Below, piece by piece: positions 12,220 through 23,142 of a DNA stretch of 64,000 nucleotides. The notes beneath the pieces were generated by a model that was not told the DNA's origin, searched no databases, and worked only from the letters and a program-made list of their open reading frames with translations. The DNA is from Panax quinquefolius (taxonomy: Eukaryota > Streptophyta > Magnoliopsida > Apiales > Araliaceae). A program made the translations under genes and the position numbers. The stretch spans positions 1 through 64,000 of the forward strand of contig JAINUW010000266.1 of NCBI GenBank assembly GCA_020205615.1. Direction: 5' to 3'. Position 1 is the stretch's first letter, and each line of letters starts with the position of its first letter.

Positions 12220-12480
12220 CTATTATTCTCATTGGAACATCCATGCTGTAAGGTTTTACACCTAATTCCGCTTTTTATTATTCTCGTTGGAACATCTTGT
12301 CTGCATGTTTTTTACCGGACCTGGTTAAATCTTTATCATTCTTGCTGAATATCCTATCATGTGTTTTACACCGGATCCGGTTCCATCTTTATTATTCTCA
12401 TTGGAACATCCTCGCTATTGTGAATTTCACCGACTCGGTTCCGTTATTATTATTCCGTTGAATAACTTTGCCCATCTGCT
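12220..12480 (+). repeat. 55-60 bp tandem repeats in LTR
   Basis: About four to five imperfect units sharing TTATTATTCT..TTGGAACATC..GTGTTTTACA..GGTTCC. Counterparts at 18240-18490 and 24245-24495. Open frames running through them (up to 190 codons at 18160-18732) are repeat artefacts. Confidence 0.8.
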
Positions 12481-13538
12481 AAGTACCGCATGCATGGTGA
12501 TTTCTTTTGTTATTCCATTCTTTATTATACCCAAAGTTAGTTAAAACTTTGACTTCTATACTCCATGAAATTAGTAGAATATCCTTGATATTTGCGTTTC
12601 ATCCAAAGATCTTTTCATGGAAATATTCTTCCGATCATTCTTGAATTTTACTCACTAAACAAAGATCATGTTGACAATTTGGACGTTAATAATTCATGGA
12701 TTAAATAATTCTTGAACTTGTTTTATTGAATTATTAGGTCATTTATCATCATCCTCATGTTATATTATGTTATCTTTGGCTTACGTGCATAGATGAACTT
12801 AGTATGATTATGACCAGGATCATTCTAAGATAATCATGACTTGATATAAATGATGTGACAAAAGTCCTCGAATGGCACTCAGAATGCAAGAATGGATAGT
12901 TGTTGGTATGATTATGACCGTGGGTGATTTGGGTATAGTCATGACCATTGATAATTTGATGAAAATCCTCGACCGTGGTACGGGGATGATTAGATGTGGT
13001 GGTTTATTTATTGTCGAGTCTCAAATGATAAAAATTGATAAAACCTTTTAAAACCTAAAAATAGTAGATTTTATTCTCTACTTGACTCTGTTAATGGATT
13101 GCTTATTCCGCCGCAGCTTAAACCTGGTTGTCTATTATATTTTATCGGTTTAACACTTTGTTGAAGGCTAATGATAATTTATTCGCATTATCTTAGTCAT
13201 AATATTTCTTATTGGGCTAGTTGAGCTCACCCTTTCTTTCACCGTTTTCTTCGTGAAATGAGAACATAGCCGGGACGAGCCTGGGAAACGGAGTAATGGT
13301 CCAGAGGATAGCATTAGTAGTCCCTCACTATTCTCGTGAAATAGTGTGATAATAGTTGTAATAAGGACTCCTTTTGAGTTTGTATAATATCTAGTAGACA
13401 ATATTTGTATTCAAACTCACGCTTTATGTCGTATTGCATACCCATGCTTATATTAGTAAGTTGTATTTGAATTTATGTACCATGTAAGTGGCGACCCAAG
13501 ATGGGTGGACGTATACCTAATTTTGGGGGCGTCACAGT

Positions 13539-13549
13539 TGGTATCGAGC
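13539..13549 (+). other. primer binding site, initiator Met tRNA (array 1, internal 1)
   Basis: TGGTATCGAGC begins 3 bp after the LTR end. It matches the usual plant tRNA-iMet primer site TGGTATCAGAGC except for one missing base at a CAG. Confidence 0.75.
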
Positions 13550-13718
13550 TTAGGGATACGATCCCAGCTAAGAGGTGAGAATAGTACTAGAAGGGGAGAG
13601 CAGAATTCCTTCGCTAGTATGACCTACCTAAATTTATTTGGTATTTAATTGAATTGGTCGTTGTATAGGATAATATGTGATATGTTAATTAACCCTTATT
13701 TTGTGGCAGTGTTTGAAA

Positions 13719-14097
13719 ATGGCATCCGAGAATGTTGAGAATAGCAATGAAGCACATGAGAGTGTTGATTCAGCTCAAACAAAAGGTAACGACTAACAAC
13801 ACGATAATAATCATACTGGTGGCAACGGCCATCGGAACAATGATAACCATCGTGGGGGAAATTATCATGCTAAGAATGGTAACCACTTCGGTGGTAATCA
13901 TGGCAAAGATAATAGAAGTGGAAATTTCAAGAAGAGAAGGTCATTTAGCTCGATTTTGTCGTATAGTGAAGTCAAGTCCAGCTGGGATAGTGGCACCAAA
14001 GGCGGATACAGACAAAACAAAATCGGTGGTTTCAGGAAGAGCGTTTTTCGTGACTTCTCAAAAAGTGGGTAACCCAAACGAAGTTAGCACGGGTTAG
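13719..14097 (+). pseudogene. gag remnant, array 1 internal 1
   Basis: Gag would form the particle and bind RNA. An ATG at 13719 starts a 25-codon head (MASENVENSNE...), then one TAA, then in the same frame an Asn/His/Gly-rich linker (HDNNHTGGNGHRNND...). In another frame the end of a CCHC knuckle, GHLARFC, leads into RAFFVTSQKVGNPNEV, the usual spacer before protease. The capsid domain that normally separates head and linker (roughly 250 residues) is absent. Nearly identical to the copy at 19741. Not functional as it stands. Confidence 0.7.
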
Positions 14098-14127
14098 TTA
14101 ATTATAAATTCTTCATAAGTCTATACC

Positions 14128-14481
14128 TTATTAGATACCTGGTTCTACCCATTCTTTTATCTCTCTTGCTTATGCTCAACGCTTAAATTTGACTCCGGAG
14201 AAATTAGACTTTGATTTATCTATTGAAACTTCGTTGGGAGAAACCTTCGTTACCTCCACTGTTTATTAATCTTGTTGTTTCAAATAAACACTTTCACGTT
14301 ACCTGTCTATCTTATCTCTTTGAAAATACTTGCCTTTGAGGTAATTTTTGAAAACGATTGGTTAACTACTCATCATGCTTTTCGTAAGGTTGTTAGCTTT
14401 TATATTCATAACCAACCTGTTATACGAATTCAAAGTAACCAAACCCTAAAGTTAATCACTGTTATATCAAGCCATAAGTAA
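14128..14481 (+). pseudogene. retroviral-type aspartic protease remnant, array 1 internal 1
   Basis: Same segment as 20153-20505, but with an extra base at the active site (ACCTGG in place of ACCGG) that breaks the frame. After a stop at 14267 a shifted frame (14272-14481) continues with LPVYLISLKILAFEVI and DWLTTHHA, the family's usual end of protease. Confidence 0.7.
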
Positions 14482-14697
14482 AGAGCCCCGATCCTTTCAT
14501 TGTTAACTTCCTTGTGTGGAATGCACCGAAGCCAGACTTTTTGTAGGCGACATCGTGAATGAAGATGGCAAGTTTATAGGTATCATTGTGAGGTGCTATC
14601 TAGGTTAAGGGATAGAAGTCACAGTTGGTATCAATGTGACGTACTATCCAAGTCTTGGATAAGAATGTGAGTTTTGAATGATATTTCTATCATTAAT

Positions 14698-14800
14698 AAA
14701 TTTCTTGACGTATTCTTGAAGATTTCCTAGCCTACCCTAGAAGCGTGAAATCGAATTTTGTATCAATGACCCAAAGAAAAAAACCCATTTCTTAAACCCT
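14698..14800 (+). pseudogene. start of reverse transcriptase, fragment, array 1 internal 1
   Basis: Degenerate match to the RT entry segment (FLDVFL..., then a broken IEF-C-ID...KKPIS block). The copy at 20730 is clearer. No RT palm, RNase H or integrase follows in this unit. Confidence 0.55.
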
Positions 14801-14819
14801 CAAATATTTCTTCAACTAA

Positions 14820-16060
14820 ATAAACAGTTTACGTGGTTTATGATGAAAGTCATAATAAAAGCATTGGAATAATGAAATCATGGGTATATGAAGTATTAGT
14901 AAGTTTTATGATGAGTTATGTTGGTTAGTATGTGAAAACATGAAAGTTTCTTAGAAATAACAAAGAGTTGAAAATCAGATTTTAGTGAAAACGTAATATG
15001 AAATTCAATTGACCATATCTCCTATTATATTTTGAATTTTTGAATGTGGTCAAGTCCTAGAGTTAGATCTATGAGTTACCTAACTAATCCAAGTGGAATT
15101 ACTGGAAAAGGTGTTGTAGATTTTTGTGTGGACTAATTTTAGCAAAGGAGGCCAAAGCTGTAAATTTCGAAAATGCTACTGCCCAGAAACTTTAAGGGAC
15201 TGTTTCGGCTACTTAAATTATGAGAAAAATTCTGGCCTTTTGGGACATGAAGGTATATGGTATAAAGTACCTCCTGTCCAAAAATGAGCTCATTCTGACT
15301 TAAAATGAGCAAGTTATGACTATTTCAATATTTAGGTTTTTCCGACGAAAAACGCTATAACCGGAGTTCTATAACTCCGATGACCATGAAATTTAAACTG
15401 GAAGCTCACGTTAACATGTGTAAGGTCCTGCCAAGATTTGGGAATTTTTGGAGTTAAACTTGAGGTAGCTAATTTCTTAAGGAATTAAATGGAAATTGAT
15501 TTTTAAAAAATAGTAAATAAATTTTAAAAATTCCGAGAAAAATATATTTTCATTATGGGACTATATTATGCTAAATCCCAGAAAAGAAATATTTTTGGGG
15601 CTGATTTGGTATTTTTCATGAAAATAGTTTAGTTACGAACATATGAGTTAAATATGTTATGTGAAGTAACAAAGTTGAAAATAGGATTTTATGGCTAGAG
15701 AATCCTATATAGAGTATATGCATATTTTTTGATGAGGGATTTGATAATTGGTGATGATATCTTCTGAGTATGACATTTTTGAATGATTAAATGCATTATA
15801 TGGTAAAGCGTAAACAATTGAGATAAATTGTTTATAAATTTAAAAAGTGATTAAAATATTGTTATAATATTAATGATATTAGATTATGAGATTATTAAGT
15901 GATTGATAACATGGGGATATTCTTGAATCTCGGATAAATTATATTATAAATGTTTAATATTTATCCTTTATCTCATTTGATAGATTCTTTATATCATTAT
16001 CCTCACGTTTATATTATGTTGAAAGTCATCTCGTGATCGTTTCAAGGATATTCAGAAAGT
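14820..16060 (+). other. non-coding 3' internal region, array 1 internal 1
   Basis: Repeated nearly unchanged at about 20840-22070. No coding potential. The stretch 15180-15480, with phrases such as CTATAACTCCGATGACCATG, resembles LTR-type rather than pol sequence, suggesting that pol was replaced by foreign non-coding DNA. Confidence 0.55.
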
Positions 16061-16925
16061 GCATAGATGGACTTGGTATGATTATGACCACGGATTATTC
16101 GGTATAATCATAACCGTAATTGAAAACACAATTATCTTTGGCCGTAGTGCATGGATAATTTGTGGTCGTGATACTAATGAATATCCTCGGCTCATGGTAG
16201 TGCGTCAGGATGATTCGATGATGTGGATTAATTATTGAATTTTGAGTCTCAAAGAATGAAATATTAATTCATGGATGTGTTCAAAGTCATCTGTGGCTTA
16301 CGTGCATAGATGGACTTGGTATGATTATGACCACGGATTATTCGGTATAATCATAACCGTAATTGAAAACACAATTATCTTTGGTCAGTAGTGCATGGAT
16401 AATTTGTGGTCGTGATACTAATGAATATCCTTGGCACTCGTAGTGCGGATGGATGATTCGATGATGTGGATTAATTATTGAAATTGAGTCTCGAATGAAA
16501 TATTAATTCATGGATGTGTTCAAAGTCATCTCGTGGCTTACGTTGCATAGATGGACTTGGTATGATTGATTATGACCGAGGATTGTTCGGTATAATCATA
16601 ATCAGTAATTGAAAACACAATTATCTTTGGTCAGTAGTGCATGGATAATTTGTGGTCGGATACTAATGAATATCCTCGGCCTCGTAGTGCGTGGATGATT
16701 CGATGATGTGGATTAATTATTGAAATGAGTCTCAAAGAATGAAATATTAATTCATGGATGCGTTCAAAGTCATCTCGTGGCTTACGTGCATAGATGGACT
16801 TGGTATGATTATGAATGTGGATTGTTCGGTATAATCATAATCAGTAATTGAAAACACGAATATCCTTAGCCAAGAGTGTATGGATAATTCGTGGTCGGAT
16901 ACTATTAATGTTGAGTCTCAAGATT
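16061..16925 (+). repeat. about 242-bp tandem repeats, 3.6 units
   Basis: Units begin at GCATAGATGGACTTGG, at 16061, 16304, 16545 and 16788 (period 241-243). Each holds a near-perfect hairpin: TATGATTATGACC ... GGTATAATCATA separated by about 12 bases. A related motif (GTGCATAGATGAACTTAGTA) occurs once in each LTR of array 1 (12786, 18808, 24809). Confidence 0.9.
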
Positions 16926-17133
16926 ATTGGTTTTACATCTTTGGCTGAAGTGCAAAGATGAATTGTTAATAAATATCTTTTGGCTTTGTAGTGCAAAGAT
17001 GAATTGTTAATGAATATCTTTGGCCGGATTGCAAAAAATGAATTTAATGTTTTAAACGATAAAGGTATTCAAGGTATACTCATCTCTTTATCATATCAGT
17101 ATCGCACCCTAATTTCGAGGGCTTAAATTCCAT

Positions 17134-17145
17134 AAGGAGGGGAGA
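17134..17145 (+). other. polypurine tract before LTR 2 (array 1)
   Basis: AAGGAGGGGAGA immediately upstream of the LTR start. Equivalent tract at 23131-23141. The preceding AATTTCGAGG...CATAAGGAGG context is shared with array 2. Confidence 0.75.
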
Positions 17146-17146
17146 T

Positions 17147-19559
17147 TGTGAGACCCAGATTTTATCAATAAAGATTTAAATTTTGTTGAAATAATTTTTT
17201 AATATTATGGTGTGAATTTAAGATAATATTATAGTTGTGGGTAGTATTTATAAATTTTGCAAAGTATGCAAGTGGTTATATTATATTCGATTGGTCGGGA
17301 ATATTCTTGGTTTAGCAGGAATATTAGACAACTACTCAATCATTGGTGGACCCCATAATGTAATTATTGTTTGATCGAGAAAACGACAAAAATATTTTAT
17401 TGAAATAACGGCGGAAGTTTTACCGTGGTTTCTTGTTGAACTACTCGGTAGTAAAAAAACAAGAATACGTGTGGTTGCATAAGAAAGACACCAGATTGAT
17501 TATCGATGCTTATGTGAGAAGTCACTCGGTTTGATTCTATTATTGTCGATTAATAATATAAATTATTATAGCGATAATGACGTTTTGTTTTATTCAGTAT
17601 TATTAACGTAATAAAATGTAAACATCTTTTATATAAAAAGAATACTTTATTAAAGTTATTCTATAAATGAATATATTATATTTTATTATGCATAGTGTTG
17701 CATAGTGTTTTGCATAGTGTTTTGCATAGTATTGCATAGTGTTTGCATAGTAAAATGTTTTTATATAAATAGAATATATTATATTTTATTTAAAAGATTT
17801 TTTCTTTAAATATATACCGTCGATTAAAGTAAATCAACTGGACCGTTCATGGATTAATTACTATGCATTCCATTTTCCTATAAATAAGCTCATTCCTTCA
17901 TTATTTTCTTACGTATTCATTGAAACTCTAGAGAGAGAAATTATAGAGAGAAGCTATATAGAGAGAAAGTTATAGAAAGAAGAAGAGTATTACCGCTACT
18001 TCACTACTTCTATATTCGGTTCTCTTTTACGGTGTAAGGGTGTTATTCTTTCTTCTTGAAGAGAACTTTCGTTATTCCATTCATTATTATTACATTGGAA
18101 TAACTCCGTAAAAGTGGCATACCCTATACATAACCTCAGACACGCCAGATACCCTATACTTGGTGAAATCCTTATGTTATTCCATCGCTTATTATTCTCA
18201 TTGGAATAACACATGCATGGTTTACCCTATACTTGGTGACATTCTTTATTATTACGTTGGAACATCCTCGTCTGCATGTGTTTTACAGGACTGGTTCCGC
18301 TTTTTATTATTCTGTTGGAACATCTTTGTTCGTGTGTTTTACAGGACCTGGTTCCGTCTTTATCATTCTGTTGGAATATCCTATTCGTGTGTTTTACAGG
18401 ATCCGGGTTCCATCTTTATTATTCTGTTGGAACATCCTGTCGGTGTGAATTTCACGACCGGTTCCGTTATTATTATTCCGTTGAATAACTCGTCATACAT
18501 CAAGTACCGCACGCACGGTGATTTCTTTTGTTATTCCATTCTTTATTATACCCGGTTGGTTAAAACTTTGACTTCTATACTCCATGAAATTAGTAGAATA
18601 TCCTTGATATTTGCGTTTCATCCAAAGATTCTTTTCATGGAAATATTCTTCCGATCATTCTTGAATTTTACTCTCTGTAAACAAGATTATCATGTTGACA
18701 ATTTGGACGTTAATAATTCATGGATTAAATAATTCTTGAACTTGTTTTATTGAATTATTAGGTCATTGTCATCATCCTCATGTTATATTATGTTATCTTT
18801 GGCTTACGTGCATAGATGAACTTAGTATGATTATGACCGAGGATCATTCTAAGATAATCACGACTTGATATAAATGATGTGACAAAAGTCCTCAATTGGC
18901 TCTGTGAATGCAAAGAATGGATAGTTGTTGGTATGATTATGACCGGGGGTGATTCTAAGATAGTCATGACCATTGATAATTTGATGAAAATCCTTGACCG
19001 TGGTATGGGGATGATTAGATGTGGTGGTTTATTTATTAAGTCGAGTCTCAAATGATAAAAATTGATAAAACCTTTTAAAACCTAAAAATAGTAGATTTTA
19101 TTCTCTACTTGACTCTGTTAATGGATTGCTTATTCCTGCTGCAGCTTAAACCTGGTTGTCTATTATATTTTATCGGTTTAACATCTTTGTTGAAGGCTAA
19201 TGATAATTTATTCGCATTATCTTAGTCATAATATTTCTTCGGGCTAGTTGAGCTCACCTTTTCTTTCTTCGTTCTCTTCGGAAATGAGAACATACCGGGA
19301 CTTAGTCTGGGAACGGAGTAATGGTCCAGAGAGGATAGCATTAGTAGTCCTCACTATTACGTGAAATAGTGTGATAATAGTTGTAATAAGGACTCCTTTT
19401 GAGTTTGATAATATCTAGTAGACAATATTTGTATTCAAACTCACGGTTTTATGTCGATTGTATACCATGGTGTTATATTAGTAAGTTGTATTTGAATTTA
19501 TGTACCATGTAAGTGGCGACCCAAGATGGGTGACGATACCTAATTTTGGGGGCGCCACA
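17147..19559 (+). mobile_element. array 1, LTR 2 (middle LTR)
   Basis: About 2.41 kb, same order of elements as LTR 1: start TGTGAGACC, short repeats 17690-17750, TATAAATA 17879-17886, 55-60 bp repeats 18240-18490, end GCGCCACA. It serves as 3' LTR of the first unit and 5' LTR of the second. The primer site after it (19560 on) reads ACCAATATCGAGC where unit 1 has GTTGGTATCGAGC, so five nearby bases are changed, all transitions. Confidence 0.9.
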
Positions 19560-19740
19560 ACCAATATCGAGCTTAGGATATGATCCACGGCTAAGAGGTG
19601 AGAATAGTACTAGAAGGGAGAGACGGGAATTCCTTCGCTAGTATGACCTACCTAAATTTATTTGGTATTTAATTGGTCACGTTGTATAGGGATAATATGT
19701 GATATGTTAATTAACCCTTATTTTGTGGCAGTGTTTGAAA

Positions 19741-20122
19741 ATGGCATCCGAGAATGTTGAGAATAGCAATGAAGCACATGAGAGTGTTGATTCAGCTCAA
19801 ACAAAAGGTAACGACTAACAACACGATAATAATCATCATATCGGTGGCAACGGCTATCGTAACAATGATAACCATCGTGGGGGAAATTATCATGCTAAGA
19901 ATGGTAACCACTTCGGTGGTAATCATGGCAAAGATAATAGAAGTGGAAATTTCAAGAAGAGAAGGTCATTTAGCTCGATTTTGTCGTATAGTGAAGTCAA
20001 GTCCAGCTGGGATAGTGGCACCAAAGGCGGATACGGACAAAACAAAATCGGTGGTTTCAGGAAGAGCGTTTTTCGTGACTTCTCAAAAAGTGGGTAACCC
20101 GAACGAAGTTAGCACGGGTTAG
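19741..20122 (+). pseudogene. gag remnant, array 1 internal 2
   Basis: Second copy of the gag remnant at 13719: same ATG, same early TAA, same missing capsid and the same shifted CCHC-knuckle end GHLARFC. It differs by a few bases, mostly next to CG or CHG sites. The shared defects show both copies descend from one already broken element. Confidence 0.7.
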
Positions 20123-20152
20123 TTAATTATAAATTCTTGCGAAGTCTATACC

Positions 20153-20505
20153 TTATTAGATACCGGTTCTACCCATTCTTTTATCTCTCTTGCTTGCGCT
20201 CAACGTTTAAATTTGACTCCGGAGAAATTAGACTTTGATTTATCTATTGAAACTTCGTTGGGAGAAACCTTCGTTACCTCCACTGTTTATTAATCTTGTT
20301 GTTTCAAATAAACACTTTCACGTTACCTGTCTATCTTATCTCTTTGAAAATACTTGCCTTTGAGGTAATTTTTGAAAACGATTGGTTAACTACTCATCAT
20401 GCTTTTCGTAAGGTTGTTAGCTTTTATATTCATAACCAACCTGTTATACGAATTCAAAGTAACCAAACCCTAAAGTTAATCACTGTTATATCAAGCCATA
20501 AGTAA
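20153..20505 (+). pseudogene. retroviral-type aspartic protease remnant, array 1 internal 2
   Basis: The active-site block LLDTGSTHSFIS is readable (catalytic Asp codon at 20159), continuing for 47 codons to a TAA at 20291. After a frame change, DWLTTHHA follows (20296-20505). This is the best-preserved protease in array 1, with an intact DTG triad but no upstream gag frame to express it. Confidence 0.75.
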
Positions 20506-20729
20506 AGAGCCCCGATCCTTTCATTGTTAACTTCCTTGTGTGGAATGCACAAGCCGGACTTTTCTCTCATGGCTTACATCGTGAATGAAGATGGCAAGTT
20601 TATAGGTATCATTGTGAGGTGCTATCTAGGTTAAGGGATAGAAGTCACAGTTGGTATCAATGTGACGTACTATCCAAGTCTTGGATAAGAGTAACAGTTT
20701 TGAATGATATTTCTATCATTAATAAATTT

Positions 20730-20822
20730 CTTGACGTATTCTTGAAGATTTCCTAGCCTACCCTAGAGCGTGAAATCGAATTTTGTATTGACCCCAAAGA
20801 TAAAAAACCCATTTCTTAAAAC
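20730..20822 (+). pseudogene. start of reverse transcriptase, fragment, array 1 internal 2
   Basis: In-frame LEREIEFCID then KKPIS and a TAA, the conserved entry to Ty3/gypsy RT. Nothing of the catalytic palm follows, so the unit cannot supply its own RT. Confidence 0.65.
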
Positions 20823-20839
20823 CTCAAATATTTCTTCAA

Positions 20840-22071
20840 CTAAATAAGCAGTTTACGTGGTTTATGATGAAAGTCATAATAAAAGCATTGGAATAATGAA
20901 ATCATGGGTATATGAAGTATTAGTAAGTTTTATGATGAGTTATGTTGGTTAGTATGTGAAAACATGAAAGTTTCTTAGAAATAACAAAGAGTTGAAAATC
21001 AGATTTTAGTGAAAAACGTAACATGAAATTCAATTGACCATATCTCCTATTATATTTTGAATTTTTGAATGTGGTCAAGTCCTAGAGTTAGATCTATGAG
21101 TTACCTAACTAATCCAAGTGGAATTACTGGAAAAGGTGTTGTAGATTTTTGTGTGGACTAATTTTAGCAAAGGAGGCCAAAGCTGTAAATTTCGAAAATG
21201 CTACTGCCCAGAAACTTTAAGGGACTGTTTCGGCTACTTAAATTATGAGAAAAATTCTGGCCTTTTGGGACATGAAGGTATATGGTATAAAGTACCTCCT
21301 GTCCAAAAATGAGCTCATTCTGACTTAAAATGAGCAAGTTATGACTATTTCAATATTTAGGTTTTTCCGACGAAAAACGCTATAACCGGAGTTCTATAAC
21401 TCCGATGACCATGAAATTTAAACTGGAAGCTCACGTTAACATGTGTAAGGTCCTGCCAAGATTTGGGAATTTTGGAGTTAAACTTGAGGTAGCTAATTTC
21501 TTAAGGAATTAAATGGAAATTGATTTTTAAAAATAGTAAATAAATTTTAAAATTCGAGAAAAAAATATATTTTCATTATGGGACTATATTATGCTAAATC
21601 CCAGAAAAGAAATATTTTTGGGGCTGATTTGGTATTTTCATGAAAATAGTTTAATTACTTTAACATATGAGTTAAATAAATATATGCCAAGTAACAAAGT
21701 TGAAAATAGGGATTTTATGGCTTTAGAGAATCCTATATAGAGTATATGCATATTTTTTGATGAGGATTTGATAATTGGTGATGATATCTTACGAGTATGA
21801 CATTTTTGAATGATTAAATGCATTATATGGTAAAAGCGTAAACAATTGAGATAAATTGTTTATAAATTTAAAAAGTGATTAAAATATTGTTATAATATTA
21901 ATGATATTAGATTATGAGATTATTAAGTGATTGATAACATGGGGATATTCTTGAATTTCGGATAAATTATATTATAAATGTTTAATATTTATCCTTTATC
22001 TCATTTGATAGATTCTTTATATCATTATCCTCATGTTTATATTATGTTGAAAGTCAATCGTGGCTCGTAGT
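20840..22071 (+). other. non-coding 3' internal region, array 1 internal 2
   Basis: Copy of 14820-16060 with only scattered differences, again with no coding potential. Confidence 0.6.
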
Positions 22072-22930
22072 GCATAGATGGACTTGGTATGATTATGACC
22101 ACGGATTATTCGGTATAATCATAATCAGTAATTGAAAACACAATTATCTTTGGCCGTAGTGCATGGATAATTTGTGGTCGTGATACTAATGAATATCCTC
22201 GCTACCGTAGTGGGGATGATTCGATGATGTGGATTAATTATTGAAAGTGAGTCTCAAAGAATGAAATATTAATTCATGGATGTGTTCAAAGTCATCGTGG
22301 CTTACGTGCATAGATGGACTTGGTATGATTATGACCACGGATTATTCATTATAATCATAATCAGAATTGAAAACACAATTATCTTCGGCCGTAGTAGTGC
22401 ATGGATAATTTGTGGTCGTGATACTAATGAATATCCTCGCCCGTAGTGCGGGGATGATTCGATGATGTGGATTAATTATTGAAGTGAGTCTCAAGAATGA
22501 AATATTAATTCATGGATGTGTTCAAAGTCATCCGTGGCTTACGTGCATAGATGGACTTGGTATGATTATTACCGAGGATTGTTTCGGTATAATCATAAAT
22601 CAGAATTGAAAACACAATTATCTTTGGTCAGTAGTGCATGGATAATTTGTGGTCGTGATACTAATGAATATCCTTGGCACGTAGTGCGTGGATGATTCGA
22701 TGATGTGGATTAATTATTGGTGAGTCTCAAAGAATGAAATATTAATTCATGGATGCGTTCAAAAGTCATCATGGCTTACGTGCATAGATGGACTTGGTAT
22801 GATTATGACAGGATTGTTCTAAGATAATCATAATCAGATTGAAAAAAACACGAATATCCTTAGCCAAGATGGTGCATGGATAATTCGTGGTCGTGATACT
22901 ATTAAGTCGAGTCTCGATATTATTGGTTTT
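22072..22930 (+). repeat. about 237-bp tandem repeats, 3.6 units
   Basis: Units at 22072, 22308, 22545 and 22782 (period 236-237), homologous to 16061-16925, with the same TATGATTAT...ATAATCATA hairpin. The shorter period than in unit 1 comes from many 1-4 base gaps at CG/CHG sites. Confidence 0.9.
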
Positions 22931-23130
22931 ACATCTTTGGCACGTAGTGCAAAGATGAATTGTTAATAAATATCTTTGGCCCATGGATGCAAAGATGAAT
23001 TGTTAATGAATATCTTTGGTAGGATTGCAAAAAATGAATTTAATGTTTTAAACGATAAAGGTATTCAAGGTATACTCATCTCTTTATCATATCAGTCGTA
23101 CGCATTCTAATTTCGAGGGCGAAATTCCAT

Positions 23131-23141
23131 AAGGAGGGAGA
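23131..23141 (+). other. polypurine tract before LTR 3 (array 1)
   Basis: AAGGAGGGAGA just before the LTR start at 23143. Confidence 0.75.
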
Positions 23142-23142
23142 T

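Larger units (their letters stand above)
11105..13536 (+). mobile_element. array 1, LTR 1 (5' LTR)
   Basis: About 2.43 kb, repeated at 17147 and 23143. The start TATGAGACCCC corresponds to TGTGAGACC in the other two copies; it ends GCGTCACA, so the family's ends form the inverted pair TGTGA/TCACA. Inside, in order: GAATATTC-type motifs near 11260-11290, GCATAGTGTT short repeats (11661-11725), TATAAATA (11853-11860), a GA-rich leader, a block of about 55-60 bp tandem units (12220-12480), and a 3' half that resembles the LTRs of array 2. No coding content. Confidence 0.9.

Noticed and set aside
18160..18732. 190-codon open frame, the longest in the window
   Set aside because: It lies inside LTR 2 of array 1, over the 55-60 bp tandem repeats. 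The same region in LTRs 1 and 3 is broken into different frames, and no domain is recognised.
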